NCBI GenBank assembly: GCA_016903675.1
Contig: JADQBA010000006.1
Location: 1-64,000, forward strand
Direction of reading: 5' to 3'
DNA: 64,000 nt
Source of the DNA: Stigonema ocellatum SAG 48.90 = DSM 106950
Lineage (GTDB): Bacteria > Cyanobacteriota > Cyanobacteriia > Cyanobacteriales > Nostocaceae
Program-made: the position numbers and the translations under genes
In this document: positions 53,296 to 63,068 of the stretch, one piece after another
Layout: each line of letters starts with the position of its first letter
Position numbering within the stretch: the stretch's first letter is position 1
Notes under the pieces: generated by a model
Seen by the model: only the letters and a program-made list of their open reading frames with translations
Database searches by the model: none
Told to the model about the DNA's origin: nothing

Positions 53296-54744
53296 ATGAA
53301 AAAAGTAATTATCGACCCGGTTACTCGAATTGAAGGACACGCTAAAATCACTATTTATTTGGATGATGCAGGACAAGTAAGCGATGCTCGTTTTCACGTC
53401 ACAGAATTTCGTGGTTTTGAGAAGTTTTGTGAAGGTCGTCCGCTGTGGGAAATGCCAGGAATTACAGCGCGAATTTGTGGTATTTGTCCGGTGAGTCACT
53501 TGTTAGCTTCTGCCAAAGCGGGCGATGGCATCCTTGCGGTGACAATTCCCAAAGCTGCTGAAAAACTGCGCCGCTTGATGAATTTAGGACAAATTATCCA
53601 ATCCCATGCCCTAAGTTTCTTCCACCTCAGCGCCCCAGATTTATTATTAGGAATGGATAGCGATGCCCAAAAACGCAATGTATTTGGCTTAATTGCTGCT
53701 GAACCAGAACTTGCTCGTGGGGGAATCCGCTTACGCCAATTTGGACAAGAAATTATTGAACTATTGGGAGGGCAGAAGATACACCCAGCATGGGCGGTTC
53801 CTGGTGGTGTGCGTGAACCCTTATCGGCAGAAGGACGCGCCCATATTCAGAACCGCATCCCAGATGCTTATACCATAATATTAGATGCACTAGGTAGATT
53901 TAAAGGTTTACTTAAGGATTATGAAAAAGAAGTGCAAACCTTTGGGAATTTTCCTAGCTTATTTATGGGGTTAGTCACCCCTGACGGTTTGTGGGAGAAC
54001 TACGACGGACATATTCGTTTTGTAGATAGTACTCTTAATATCATTGCTGATCAACTCGATCCAACTGATTATCAAGAATTTCTCGGTGAAGCAGTTCAAC
54101 CGGATTCCTATTTAAAGTCTCCCTACTATCGTCCTTTGGGTTATCCTGACCAGAGCGACCATTGTCGTTTAGATAGTGGTATTTATCGGGTAGGACCTTT
54201 AGCACGGCTAAATATTTGTACTAGCATCGGCACAATTTTAGCTGATGCAGAATTAAGAGAGTTTAGAGATTACGGTAAAGGCACAATTACTTCATCGTTT
54301 TTCTATCATTATGCTCGTTTAATTGAAATTTTGGCATGCATTGAACGCATTGAAATTATGATGGACGACCCAGATTTGTTATCTACTAAATTGCGTGCTG
54401 ATGCTGGCATTAACAAACTAGAAGGAGTAGGCTGTAGTGAAGCGCCTCGTGGTACTTTGTTCCATCACTATAAAGTTGATGGAAACGGTTTAATTCAAAA
54501 GGTGAATTTGATAATTGCCACTGGTCAGAATAATTTAGCGATGAATCGCACAGTCGCGCAAATTTCACGGCATTTTATTCACGGTTCAGAAATTCCTGAG
54601 GGGATGTTAAACCGCGTTGAAGCGGGAATTCGAGCGTTTGACCCTTGTTTGAGTTGTTCGACTCATGCAGCAGGACAAATGCCGTTGCATATTCAATTAG
54701 TTGGTGTTGATGGGAGTGTTATTAATGAAGTTTGGCGGGATTAA
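53296..54744 (+). CDS. hoxH: NiFe hydrogenase large subunit HoxH
   Basis: 482 residues. The NiFe site is bound by RICGICPVSH near residue 61 and DPCLSCSTHA near residue 458. About 24 residues follow the last motif, the tail removed by protease HoxW after Ni insertion. The start is 5 bp after hoxY. The enzyme reversibly reduces protons with NAD(P)H. Confidence 0.95.
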   Translation: MKKVIIDPVTRIEGHAKITIYLDDAGQVSDARFHVTEFRGFEKFCEGRPLWEMPGITARICGICPVSHLLASAKAGDGILAVTIPKAAEKLRRLMNLGQIIQSHALSFFHLSAPDLLLGMDSDAQKRNVFGLIAAEPELARGGIRLRQFGQEIIELLGGQKIHPAWAVPGGVREPLSAEGRAHIQNRIPDAYTIILDALGRFKGLLKDYEKEVQTFGNFPSLFMGLVTPDGLWENYDGHIRFVDSTLNIIADQLDPTDYQEFLGEAVQPDSYLKSPYYRPLGYPDQSDHCRLDSGIYRVGPLARLNICTSIGTILADAELREFRDYGKGTITSSFFYHYARLIEILACIERIEIMMDDPDLLSTKLRADAGINKLEGVGCSEAPRGTLFHHYKVDGNGLIQKVNLIIATGQNNLAMNRTVAQISRHFIHGSEIPEGMLNRVEAGIRAFDPCLSCSTHAAGQMPLHIQLVGVDGSVINEVWRD

Positions 54745-55140
54745 TAATGCATCGCTACCCAGTCAAGAGGACAGAACTTACGCACTTTACAAATTGACCA
54801 TTATGTGAATATCAAACTTATTAAAATGATTTCCTTGCACTGCCTCGTTCCCAGGCTCTGCCTGGGAACGCATTTACAAGGAGGCTCCGCCTCCTGTGGA
54901 TCACAGGAGGCGGAGCCTCACAAGAGGGCATTACAAGGCTCTGCCTTGTAACGAGGTTGACACACAATTGTGGTTTATCTCTCGTTACAAGCATCGGCTT
55001 GTAATGCTCTTGTCGGAGGCTCGGCAACCCAGTTTGACGGGAGGCAGAGCCTCCTTGATCACATTCTGTGGCAGAGCCTGGGAATGAGGCAGATGAGGCT
55101 GCGAGGTAGGGCAAGACTTTTAGCTTAATAAGTCTGCCAT
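54745..55140. repeat. Repeat-rich spacer after hoxH
   Basis: Starts with ACTTACGCACTTTACAAATTGACC. Stacked GC-rich palindromes follow (GGAGGCTCCGCCTCC, GGCTCTGCCTTGTAACGAG), ending near GCAAGACTTTTAGC. Related sequence occurs at about 60957-61145 with the inner part inverted. No gene. Confidence 0.6.
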
Positions 55141-55557
55141 TCACATGATGGAATTGCTTAGCAGTCTATCAATCTCAACAGTGAGTGTAACCGGATTGAA
55201 TGGTTTGAGGATTACACCTGCCACTTGATACTGTTGCAGAAATTGCGAATCTAGCCACCGTGCTTGAGCACTTAATAGCACAACGGGGATTGATTGAGTT
55301 TCTAGATTATTTCTGAGTTGTTTCAAAAACATAAAACTGCCACGCATTGAGATATCCAATAAAATGGCATCAGGACGATTAAGCTCTGCTATCTCTAATC
55401 CTTTGAATGAAGAATCGGCAGTTAATACATCCCAACTCGCTAAATCTTTGATGCACAATTTTACAATTTCCCGCACATTGACTTCATCATCCATGAGCAA
55501 TATTGTTTTGGGGGTTATAGTGACATCCTTCAAAAAGTTCATTAAGTTAGACTCCAT
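55141..55557 (-). CDS. Single-domain response regulator
   Basis: 138 residues, REC domain only. Acid pocket DDE near 24, phospho-acceptor Asp in ILLDIS near 67, Thr/Ser in LLSAQ near 95, Lys in ILKPF near 117. The acceptor motif DISMRG lacks the usual Pro (DMxMP). It is 294 bp downstream of the next REC gene on the same strand; probably part of the same signalling system. Confidence 0.8.
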   Translation of the reverse strand: MESNLMNFLKDVTITPKTILLMDDEVNVREIVKLCIKDLASWDVLTADSSFKGLEIAELNRPDAILLDISMRGSFMFLKQLRNNLETQSIPVVLLSAQARWLDSQFLQQYQVAGVILKPFNPVTLTVEIDRLLSNSIM

Positions 55558-55851
55558 AAAAGATCGTAGAGACGCGATTAATCGCGTCTCTACAAGGGTT
55601 GTGGAAAGTTACAAATTTGTAACTAAAGGTAATTCATTACTAAATTTAGCAACGCCTTTTTCTGTACCCTAAAAAGGTAAATTACAACAATAAAGAACTA
55701 ATAAAGAGCTAGATTTTGTTACAAATTGAAAAATTACGCGATTTTCCACTGCGTACCCAATACGGTTCGGTTAAGGGTCGTTGACGGTTGAAGAAACCGG
55801 GTTTTGGTCGGCTGGTGCTTATCCGAACCGTATTGACTGCGTACCTCTTGC
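55558..55851. other. Spacer between two REC genes
   Basis: Contains the 28-bp palindrome (55566-55593) and a segment CAATACGGTTCGG/CCGAACCGTATTG near 55761-55835, a 75-bp foldback. No gene. Confidence 0.5.
55566..55593. repeat. 28-bp perfect palindrome, copy 2
   Basis: Same sequence as 43460-43487. It lies just upstream of the 55141-55557 REC gene. Confidence 0.85.
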
Positions 55852-56235
55852 CTATTGTTTGTTCCAGCCGAGAATCTCTGCTACTTCGGAGGAAATGGCG
55901 GTGGGTTCAAAGGGTTTGGTAATCACGCCGGCAATTCCCATTTGGGCAAAGCGATCGCGATCGCTTTGCAAAACTTTTGCTGTTAGCAATATCACTGGTA
56001 TCGTTTGGGTTACTGAATTTGCCTGGAGTTCTTCATAGACTACAAAGCCGTCCATATCAGGCATTGAGACATCAAGAAGAATGGCATCAATGGGTTCTGT
56101 CTGTGCGATTTTTAACGCTTTCTGCCCTGATGCAGCGGTCAGGGTGTCCCATCCTCCCAGGTCTTCTAAACAGGCCTGTACTAGTTCGCGGATTCGTTCT
56201 TCATCATCCACAATTAATACTTGTTTATGAGTCAA
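55852..56235 (-). CDS. Single-domain response regulator
   Basis: 127 residues, REC only. DDEE near 11, acceptor Asp in ILLDVSMPDMDG near 54, Thr in LLTAK near 82, Lys in ITKPFEPT near 105. The ATG overlaps the kinase stop by 4 bp (ATGA), so it is translationally coupled and is the likely direct output of that kinase. Confidence 0.88.
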   Translation of the reverse strand: MTHKQVLIVDDEERIRELVQACLEDLGGWDTLTAASGQKALKIAQTEPIDAILLDVSMPDMDGFVVYEELQANSVTQTIPVILLTAKVLQSDRDRFAQMGIAGVITKPFEPTAISSEVAEILGWNKQ

Positions 56236-59200
56236 TTCAACTGCTCCTCTGGTGGCAATGGCAGGGTGAAGAAAAACGTGCTGCCCATACCAACAGTACT
56301 CTGGGCCCAGATTTTTCCACCGTGCTGATCAATAATACTACGACAGATTGCCAATCCCAAGCCTGTGCCGCTTTTATCACGAGAATCCGAGGCATCTACT
56401 TGCTGAAATCGGACAAAGATAGCTTCTAACTTGTCTGGGGGGATACCCCGTCCTTGATCGCTAATTTGGAAGAGTACGCAATCTGGCTGCTGTTGGACAC
56501 TCAGGGTAATGGTAGAATCGGCAGGTGAGAATTTGATGGCATTACTCAACAAGTTGGTGAGTGCTTGAATAATCGCATCACCTGCTGCCCAAACTTGAGC
56601 ATCGCTGGGGTGCATTTTTAGGGTAATATGTTGCTGATTGGCGATCACTCGCACTCCCTCTATTGCTTGTTGAATTAAATCAGCCGCAGGGCAAGTTTTT
56701 TTCTGTAGGACAACGCGACCCGATTCTAGGCGTTCTAAATCTAGAATATCGTTGACCAGACGCACTAGGCGATCGCTATCGGTGGATGCAATCTCAATCA
56801 TGCGTTTGAATTTTTCGGGTTTTTTGTCGTAAATACCAGTATTTAATAAGCCCAAAGCTGCCCGAATAGCGGTTAAGGGGGTGCGGAGTTCGTGACTGAC
56901 AATGCCAATAAACTCACTTTTCATCTGTTCAATTTGGTGGCGTTCAGTGATGTCTTCTGCAATTCCAGCCACCCGGACAACAACTCCTGCTTCGTTTTTG
57001 ATGGGAAATGCGCGATCGCGAATCCAACGGATTGAACCATCGGGTCGAATAATGCGATATTCTATATCGTATTTTCCTGTTTCTAACAGTTCAATGAATG
57101 CCATTTCAACACCTTGGCGATCATCTGGGTGAATTGCATCTAACCAAGTTGACCAGTTTTGATAAAGACGATGGCAACTCCTTTGCCATATAATTTCATA
57201 GGCATTGCTCACGTAGAGAACTTGCCGAGTTTCAACATCTATCATCAAAAACACTGCGTGGATATTTTCTGCTAACTGACGGAACCTTTCTTCACTCTGG
57301 CGCAAAGCTGATTCTGCTTGTTTTTTTGCGGTGATATCGTGTTGCTGCTGTATCACCCTTTCTCTAAGACTAGCGTTTGCTTGGGTCAGTTGTGCAGTGC
57401 GCTCTTTGACTCGGATTTCTAGCTCTTCCTTGGCTTGTTTGAGTTCTTCCTCGGCTTGTTTGCGTTCGGTGATTTCTTTGCAAACGGTACTAATGCCAAT
57501 AATGCGATCGTCATCCTTTAACGGTAAAAAGCTCTCTAGCCAGGTTCGTTGCACGCCAGGTTGAGCCGGAGTTTCCCCACAAAGTTCTACATTGAGAAGG
57601 GGTTTGCCTGTTTCTAGAATGAGGCGCAACAGTGGTTCGGCGGTGTCAGCCAGATCGGGTAGCAACTCACGCACTGTACGACCAATATGCGCTGACACGG
57701 AAAACCCATTCATTTGTGCCAACAGTTGGTTAATGCGGACAAAGCGGAGATCGGTGTCCAATACGCTCAACCCAATGGGCGCTGACTGGTAGATGGTTTC
57801 GATTTCAGCCAGTTGTCGCTGAAGCTGGATTTGATTTTCTCGTAGGGTGACTTCTGCCTGTTTGCGCTCTGTAATATCTGTACAAGTGCCAATGAATTCC
57901 CTAATATTGCCATCTTCATCTAAAATTGGCACACCCCGAACAGCAAAATAGCGGTAATTGCCATCTTTCATCCGCAGTCGATTCTCTGTTTCGTACAAAG
58001 TGCCATTAGTGTAAGATTCTCGCCAGCGTTGGACAGTTTGATCGCGATCTTCAGGGTGAACAGTATCAAGCCAACCCAATCCCAGATGTGCTGCTGCGGG
58101 TTGTCCGGTGAGTTCTTCCCAACCCTCTGGAGCGATGATTGCCATCCCATGGGCATCAGTGCGCCAAACAATCTGCGCCGACGCATTCACCAATGAGCGG
58201 TATCGCTGTTCGCTCTGCCGCAAGCTGGCTGCGATTTTCTGGCGTTCTGCCAGTTCAGTCTGTACCTGTGCAAACAAAGCGGCTTGCTGGATAGCAATGC
58301 TCGCTTGGGCGGCTAACTGTCGCAGCAGTTGAATCTCTGAAGCTTGCCATTCACGAGTATCTGTACAGTGGTGAGCCGTTAGTAACCCCCACAATTCATC
58401 TCCCTTGAGAATGGGAACAACCAGATTGGCCCTAACCTGGAGACTGGCGAGAAATTCAACGTGACAAGGACTGATTCCGGCATGATAAATATCAGCTTTT
58501 GCGGTGACTAAGCCTTGTTTAAAGGGTGCGACGTTCTCTTCACCAATGCAAGGATCGTAGATTGCCAGGGGTAAGATAGCTAAACAGCTATCTACAACCG
58601 ACTCGACAACAACAGTTCCACCCCATCCTGGCGAAAATTGGAAGATAATGACGCGATCGCACTGTAGAAATTGCCGCACTTCATCAACGGTTGTTTCCAA
58701 AATTTCTTCTAAATTCAGCGTTCCCCGGATGCGCTGGGTCATCTCCATTACTAGGCGTTGTTGCTCAAATTGGTATTGCAGCGCTGCTTGTGCTTGTTTG
58801 CGCTCATCAATCGCCATGACAGTTCCCGTCATTCGCACAGGCTGACCCGCTTCGTTATAAAATGCGTGTCCCCGTTCTTCCAACCAGTGAATGCTACCAT
58901 CTGCCCAAACTACACGATATTCATGTTGATAGGTACTGTGAGTTTGTACTGCCTGTTGTAATACTTGATTGAGTGCTTGGCGATCTTCAGGATGAATGAG
59001 GGCATCAAAGGTTTCATACTTACCATCAAATGTGCCAGGAGTCAAGCCAAATAATTGCTCATGCTCTGGCGACCAATTAAGTACTCCTGTCACTATATTC
59101 CAGTCCCACATCCCCATCTGCGACGCAGACAGAGCCATCCGCAGTTGTTTGGCATTTTCCTGAGCCAATTGCCGGATGAGTTGTTGAAGCTTCTGTATAC

Positions 59201-59354
59201 TTTGGATACAATTGGCAGTGAGCAAGTTGATAGTCAAGGCAAGCAGTAGGAAAATGCCTAGCCCCAATACATTCGCTGGTGGATTCATCCAAAGTTGATA
59301 TCGAGGGTGAATCAAAAAATAGTAAATTGGCAGTATCGAAAGGACAACTGTCAT
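56232..59354 (-). CDS. Multi-PAS/GAF sensor histidine kinase
   Basis: 1040 residues. Two N-terminal hydrophobic segments (1-60, including LGLGIFLLLALTINLL) resemble the end of a four-helix DUF4118-type sensor, so the membrane part may be shortened. Then PAS (75-190), GAF (205-360, with phytochrome-like CHVEF and LVVPILKGDELWGLL), PAS (375-500), PAS (510-640), coiled linker, PAS (690-810), HisKA with SHELRTPL near 821, and HATPase (NLLSNAIKFSP, DQGRGIPPDKL, GTGLGLAI). It lies between two regulator genes with stop/start overlaps. The stimulus is unknown; the GAF could bind a bilin or small molecule. Confidence 0.9.
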   Translation of the reverse strand: MTVVLSILPIYYFLIHPRYQLWMNPPANVLGLGIFLLLALTINLLTANCIQSIQKLQQLIRQLAQENAKQLRMALSASQMGMWDWNIVTGVLNWSPEHEQLFGLTPGTFDGKYETFDALIHPEDRQALNQVLQQAVQTHSTYQHEYRVVWADGSIHWLEERGHAFYNEAGQPVRMTGTVMAIDERKQAQAALQYQFEQQRLVMEMTQRIRGTLNLEEILETTVDEVRQFLQCDRVIIFQFSPGWGGTVVVESVVDSCLAILPLAIYDPCIGEENVAPFKQGLVTAKADIYHAGISPCHVEFLASLQVRANLVVPILKGDELWGLLTAHHCTDTREWQASEIQLLRQLAAQASIAIQQAALFAQVQTELAERQKIAASLRQSEQRYRSLVNASAQIVWRTDAHGMAIIAPEGWEELTGQPAAAHLGLGWLDTVHPEDRDQTVQRWRESYTNGTLYETENRLRMKDGNYRYFAVRGVPILDEDGNIREFIGTCTDITERKQAEVTLRENQIQLQRQLAEIETIYQSAPIGLSVLDTDLRFVRINQLLAQMNGFSVSAHIGRTVRELLPDLADTAEPLLRLILETGKPLLNVELCGETPAQPGVQRTWLESFLPLKDDDRIIGISTVCKEITERKQAEEELKQAKEELEIRVKERTAQLTQANASLRERVIQQQHDITAKKQAESALRQSEERFRQLAENIHAVFLMIDVETRQVLYVSNAYEIIWQRSCHRLYQNWSTWLDAIHPDDRQGVEMAFIELLETGKYDIEYRIIRPDGSIRWIRDRAFPIKNEAGVVVRVAGIAEDITERHQIEQMKSEFIGIVSHELRTPLTAIRAALGLLNTGIYDKKPEKFKRMIEIASTDSDRLVRLVNDILDLERLESGRVVLQKKTCPAADLIQQAIEGVRVIANQQHITLKMHPSDAQVWAAGDAIIQALTNLLSNAIKFSPADSTITLSVQQQPDCVLFQISDQGRGIPPDKLEAIFVRFQQVDASDSRDKSGTGLGLAICRSIIDQHGGKIWAQSTVGMGSTFFFTLPLPPEEQLN

Positions 59355-60844
59355 CAGTACTCCCTGGCTTTGCCATGCTGCAAACGCGATCGCGTTCTTT
59401 CAATGCGGCTAAGTACCCGTGTAACAAGTTCTGGCCCTAGCACTGGCTTGGTAATAAAATCATCGGCTCCAGCTGCAAATGCTTCCTGAAGGGCTGCTGC
59501 TTCAGTATGTGCTGTCACCACTAAAATAGGTAAATCCCCCAATTGAGCATCTTGCCGCACTACCTGACACAACTCCAAGCCAGTAAACGTAGGCATTTCT
59601 ATATCCACAACCAATAAATCTGGTATTGTACTAAAAAGCACCATTAAAAATTGCTGTGGTTCGCTCAAAGTTGTCACCTCCAGCCCCCAAGGAGTCAGTA
59701 ACGCCGCTAATCGAGCGAGTGTTATAGGGTCATCGTCCACGATTAAGACTTTGGCTTCTGATATTTTAGGACGAAGTAGCACACGAGCGATCGCCTGAAA
59801 AATCTGCTCGGTGGTGGCTGGTTTGTGTAAAAATTGCCTTGCGCCTAAGCGTGAAACTGCCAAGCGGTCGGCTAGGCTATCCCTCCCAGTAAAAACGACT
59901 ATTGGCAAATCAGGCGATTTTGCTGTCAGTTCTCGCAGTAAGGTTAAGCCATTTTCTTCTGTGTCAGGAAAGTTCAAATCCAGTAAAACTGCGTCAGGAG
60001 TTGCCAAAGCTAGGCGCGAACGAGCAGTTGTTAAATCCGGGACAAAAGTCAATTCCATTCCCCAAGCATCCGCTTCTGCCCGTAACTGCTCGCTCAGTAT
60101 ACCATCATCATCAATCACCAGTACACGATGTGTCTGACGCAGAGAAACTGGTTGGGCGGTTGGAGTCACCGTCGGCAAAGTTAACTGCTGTTGCAATGCC
60201 TTGACTAACTCAGAAAACTGGATTATCTCATCATCTGTCAGGGTGCGATCGTCAATCAGCAAATGCTCTAATATTCGTGCTATTCTAGAACCTTCTGGAT
60301 ACCCAAAAGATCCCATAGAACCAGCCAACTTGTGAGCTTCATGCTTTGCCGCCTGTTGTAACGCCTGGTGTAAATTCCCGAACAAAAGCGCTGTTTTTGC
60401 TTGCTCCAGCACCGCCACCTGTTGATCAAAGGAATCGCGAAATTGTTCTAATATTCGATTAATGGCCGGTAAATCTTGGGTACAGGGTGTTTTCTCCCCA
60501 TTCTTTTCCTCTACAATTGCCGGATGAGGCGTAACAGCAAGAGTCGGCGCAGGTTTTAAGCGATAGCCCATACCATAAACCGTTTCCAGAAGGTCATCTG
60601 TGAGACCGCCAGCTTTGAGTTTCTTGCGTAAGTCTTTGATGTGAGTTGTAACTGCGTGTTCAATTGGTGCATCATCAACACCCCAAAGCCGATCAAGAAT
60701 CAACCGCCGACTAAAGATGCGATTGGGGTTCTGCAAAAACAATTTTAGCAGATTGTATTCAGTAGCCGTGAGTCCAATTACCTGCTGATCACAAGTTACT
60801 TCAGCAGAGATTTGGTTTAAACATAGATTGCCCCATATTAACAT
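59354..60844 (-). CDS. Response regulator: winged helix - Hpt - REC - REC, lacking N-terminal REC
   Basis: 496 residues. OmpR-type winged helix (1-95: GLTATEYNLLKLFLQNP, AVTTHIKDLRKKLK, GMGYRLKP), Hpt domain near 120-215 with phospho-His in KHEAHKLAGSMGSFG, then two REC domains (240-355, acceptor in LLDLNFPD; 365-490, acceptor in VVDIEMPTFTG). Cyanobacterial homologues start with an extra REC domain; here the ORF begins exactly at the winged helix with MLIWGNLCLNQ. The stop and the kinase start overlap (TGATG), so the genes form one unit. The layout suits a multistep phosphorelay with DNA-binding output. Confidence 0.88.
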   Translation of the reverse strand: MLIWGNLCLNQISAEVTCDQQVIGLTATEYNLLKLFLQNPNRIFSRRLILDRLWGVDDAPIEHAVTTHIKDLRKKLKAGGLTDDLLETVYGMGYRLKPAPTLAVTPHPAIVEEKNGEKTPCTQDLPAINRILEQFRDSFDQQVAVLEQAKTALLFGNLHQALQQAAKHEAHKLAGSMGSFGYPEGSRIARILEHLLIDDRTLTDDEIIQFSELVKALQQQLTLPTVTPTAQPVSLRQTHRVLVIDDDGILSEQLRAEADAWGMELTFVPDLTTARSRLALATPDAVLLDLNFPDTEENGLTLLRELTAKSPDLPIVVFTGRDSLADRLAVSRLGARQFLHKPATTEQIFQAIARVLLRPKISEAKVLIVDDDPITLARLAALLTPWGLEVTTLSEPQQFLMVLFSTIPDLLVVDIEMPTFTGLELCQVVRQDAQLGDLPILVVTAHTEAAALQEAFAAGADDFITKPVLGPELVTRVLSRIERTRSRLQHGKAREY

Positions 60845-61429
60845 AGATTACAGCCAGTCATGCAAAATTGCCACCGTTGCGAACACAGATACCCTAGTAT
60901 GATTAAGTACTAAAACAAAATTAATTATACAAAATTTAGGTATAAAATCTAGGACTTAAGCACTTTACACATTGACCATCATGTGAAACCTTACGGCTTG
61001 TTACGATAAAAGTCTTGTCCTACCTCGTTCTTGGGCTGCTGCCACAGAATGTGATCAAGTGGGCTGCTGCCTCCTAGTTTGATGGGTTGCCGAAGCCCAC
61101 GACAAGAGCATTACAAGCCGATGGTTGTAACGAGAGACGAGAGGTACCATGAGCCGCGATCTCGCTAGGTTTTCCGCAAGCCTACACCGCTACCGTTGGC
61201 AGGTGTAGGTAGTTAACTGTGAGAGTTACTTTATATTAAATTTTACACCTCACAAGTTCCTCACAACTAACGACTATATGTTATAACATCAGCAATATTT
61301 GATTCGGTTTCTAAAGCATCTGTAAACTGGGTGCCGTGATTTCATTAACAAATCTTTATTATTGGGGTCCCAATCCCCAATTGAGGCGGAACATAGCCGC
61401 TTAGCTGCCTTCTTCAACAAACAATACTA
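60845..61429. other. 585-bp intergenic region with repeat
   Basis: Promoter side for the phosphorelay operon (60845-60950, AT-rich). A repeat block at about 60957-61145 is related to that after hoxH, here with GTGGGCTGCTGCC palindromes. The remainder to 61429 is plain sequence and should contain the promoter of the 61430 gene. No missing REC domain is found here. Confidence 0.5.
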
Positions 61430-61783
61430 ATGTCGCATACGTTGATTAATTTAACATTGCCAATGGTCATTCAAGAAATTGAGAATGTCTTGGATGAGTA
61501 CCCTGAACATCCTTATCAATTAGCTTTTTCGATTCCTGAATTGCGCCAAAAGTTAATTGCCCACATTCTAAGTCATGTTCCTAACTGCTATGTAGTCGAA
61601 GGAGTACAGGAATTATCCAGCAACCCCAAAAACCGCTACTCTTCCCCTGTACAGGAGGGGAAACAGATAGAAACATTGGTTCACGGTAGTATTCTGCATA
61701 TCCTGCGTGAAAACGCTGATTGGCTAAGTCCCCAGATCCTAACTCTGCAACAGTCGGGTTCAGTTGCAGTTCATCAAAGCTGA
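61430..61783 (+). CDS. Conserved cyanobacterial hypothetical protein
   Basis: 117 residues, mostly helical with VIQEIENVLDEYPEHPYQLA, then SIPELRQKLIAHILSHVPN. I do not recognise a named domain. Same strand as hoxEFUYH and placed between hoxH and hoxW, where other cyanobacteria also carry small unknown genes. Confidence 0.6.
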   Translation: MSHTLINLTLPMVIQEIENVLDEYPEHPYQLAFSIPELRQKLIAHILSHVPNCYVVEGVQELSSNPKNRYSSPVQEGKQIETLVHGSILHILRENADWLSPQILTLQQSGSVAVHQS

Positions 61784-61864
61784 AACGCAATTTTAGTTGC
61801 AAATAATCCTGGTTTACTCAGGTCAAGTGTAGCAATTTAGGTTTTTTAACTGGGTGCTTTACTA

Positions 61865-62155
61865 ATGATTCAAGAGTCGTTGTTGGAATTTGCTTGGTGG
61901 GTAGAAATTATTACTAAAGAGTCTCATTCAACCTACTGTACCTACTATTTTGGTCCCTTTTTAAGTGATTTGGAAGCTGAACAAGCCCAATCTGGCTTCT
62001 TTGAGGATTTAGTACAGGAAGGTTCCCAAGAAATTAGTAACCAGATTAAGTGGTGTAAGCCAAATAACCTAACTATTTGTGAGGATGAATTGATAGATAG
62101 TTTTAATGAAAACGGAACTCTTAACAGAGAAGGGGCAACAGGAAAATCCCCATAA
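61865..62155 (+). CDS. DUF1816 protein
   Basis: 96 residues: WWVEIITKESHSTYCTYYFG, PFLSDLEAEQAQSGFFEDLV, QEGSQEI, then KPNNLTI. This pattern defines DUF1816, known in cyanobacteria and near phycobilisome or stress genes; function unknown. It lies upstream of hoxW and may be co-transcribed (98 bp to the hoxW start). Confidence 0.75.
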   Translation: MIQESLLEFAWWVEIITKESHSTYCTYYFGPFLSDLEAEQAQSGFFEDLVQEGSQEISNQIKWCKPNNLTICEDELIDSFNENGTLNREGATGKSP

Positions 62156-62253
62156 TTAAAATTAGGGGATTTGGATAATGACCCATGGAAACATCGTGGC
62201 TTACGCCATCTCGTTTCAAATCTTTCCCTTTGTTTTCATATGGGGCGAAAACT

Positions 62254-62724
62254 ATGGAAAATGTTATCATCAAAACTTACCCAGCTATTCTATTGATTGG
62301 CTACGGCAACGATCTGCGTAGTGATGATGCTGTAGGACAACGGGTGAGTGATTTGATAGCAAGTTGGAAACTCGTGAATTTGTGTACATTATGTGTTCGC
62401 CAACTCACTCCTGAACTGGCTGATCTCTTAGCAAAAGTTGATGTTGTCATCTTTGTTGATGCGTATCCTGCCACAGTAGAACAGAATGTACAAGTGTGTC
62501 CTATAGAACTTACTCATACCAATGTGACGATGGGACACAGCAGCAATCCTAGTTACTTACTGACGCTCACACAAGCCCTTTATGGTTATTCACCCCAAGG
62601 ATGGTGGATCACAATACCAGGAGTGAACTTTGAATTGGGCGAGAGTCTATCACCCGTTGCGCAACGGGGAATAGAAATAGCACTTCAAATAATTTACCAA
62701 CTGATAAAAACTACCATAAAATAA
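62254..62724 (+). CDS. hoxW: Hydrogenase maturation protease HoxW
   Basis: 156 residues from the ATG at 62254; the frame is open 23 codons upstream. HyaD/HybD-like fold: ILLIGYGNDLRSDDAVGQRV near 10-30 (Ni-sensing acid in DLRSDD), VVIFVDAYPA with the second Asp near 68, and GHSSNPSYLLTL with the conserved His near 93. It cleaves the HoxH C-terminal peptide after nickel insertion. It is followed by hypA after 2 bp. Confidence 0.88.
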   Translation: MENVIIKTYPAILLIGYGNDLRSDDAVGQRVSDLIASWKLVNLCTLCVRQLTPELADLLAKVDVVIFVDAYPATVEQNVQVCPIELTHTNVTMGHSSNPSYLLTLTQALYGYSPQGWWITIPGVNFELGESLSPVAQRGIEIALQIIYQLIKTTIK

Positions 62725-62726
62725 TT

Positions 62727-63068
62727 ATGCATGAAGTTGGAATGATGCAAAATATCCTCGATGCTGCTGTAGTGCGTGCCAAAGATGAAGGCGCTCAACA
62801 TATTCGTATAGTCCAAATGCGGGTTGGCGAGGCGTCTGGTGTAGTGGCAGATTCTTTAGAGTTTGCCTTTGATATTACCAAGAAAGGAACAATTGCTTCT
62901 GATGCCAAACTCCAAGTGGAGAATGTTCCTGTTGTCTGTTATTGCTCGAATTGCAACATTGAATTTCACCCGATTAGCGACTTGAATGAATGTCCGGAGT
63001 GCCACCAACCTTATTGTGAAGTGCGACAGGGTAAGGAGTTTGAACTAGTTTTTCTGGAAGTGTCATGA
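62727..63068 (+). CDS. hypA: Hydrogenase nickel incorporation protein HypA
   Basis: 113 residues. N-terminal MHEVGMMQ supplies the nickel-binding His2, and a zinc ribbon at 70-95 has YCSNC and CPECH. It delivers Ni to the large subunit precursor. Placed 2 bp after hoxW, so co-translated; likely a Hox-specific copy, with other hyp genes elsewhere. Confidence 0.92.
   Translation: MHEVGMMQNILDAAVVRAKDEGAQHIRIVQMRVGEASGVVADSLEFAFDITKKGTIASDAKLQVENVPVVCYCSNCNIEFHPISDLNECPECHQPYCEVRQGKEFELVFLEVS

Noticed and set aside
54821..55144. 107-codon minus-strand ORF after hoxH
   Set aside because: Composed of stacked palindromic repeats (GGAGGCTCCGCCTCC and similar).
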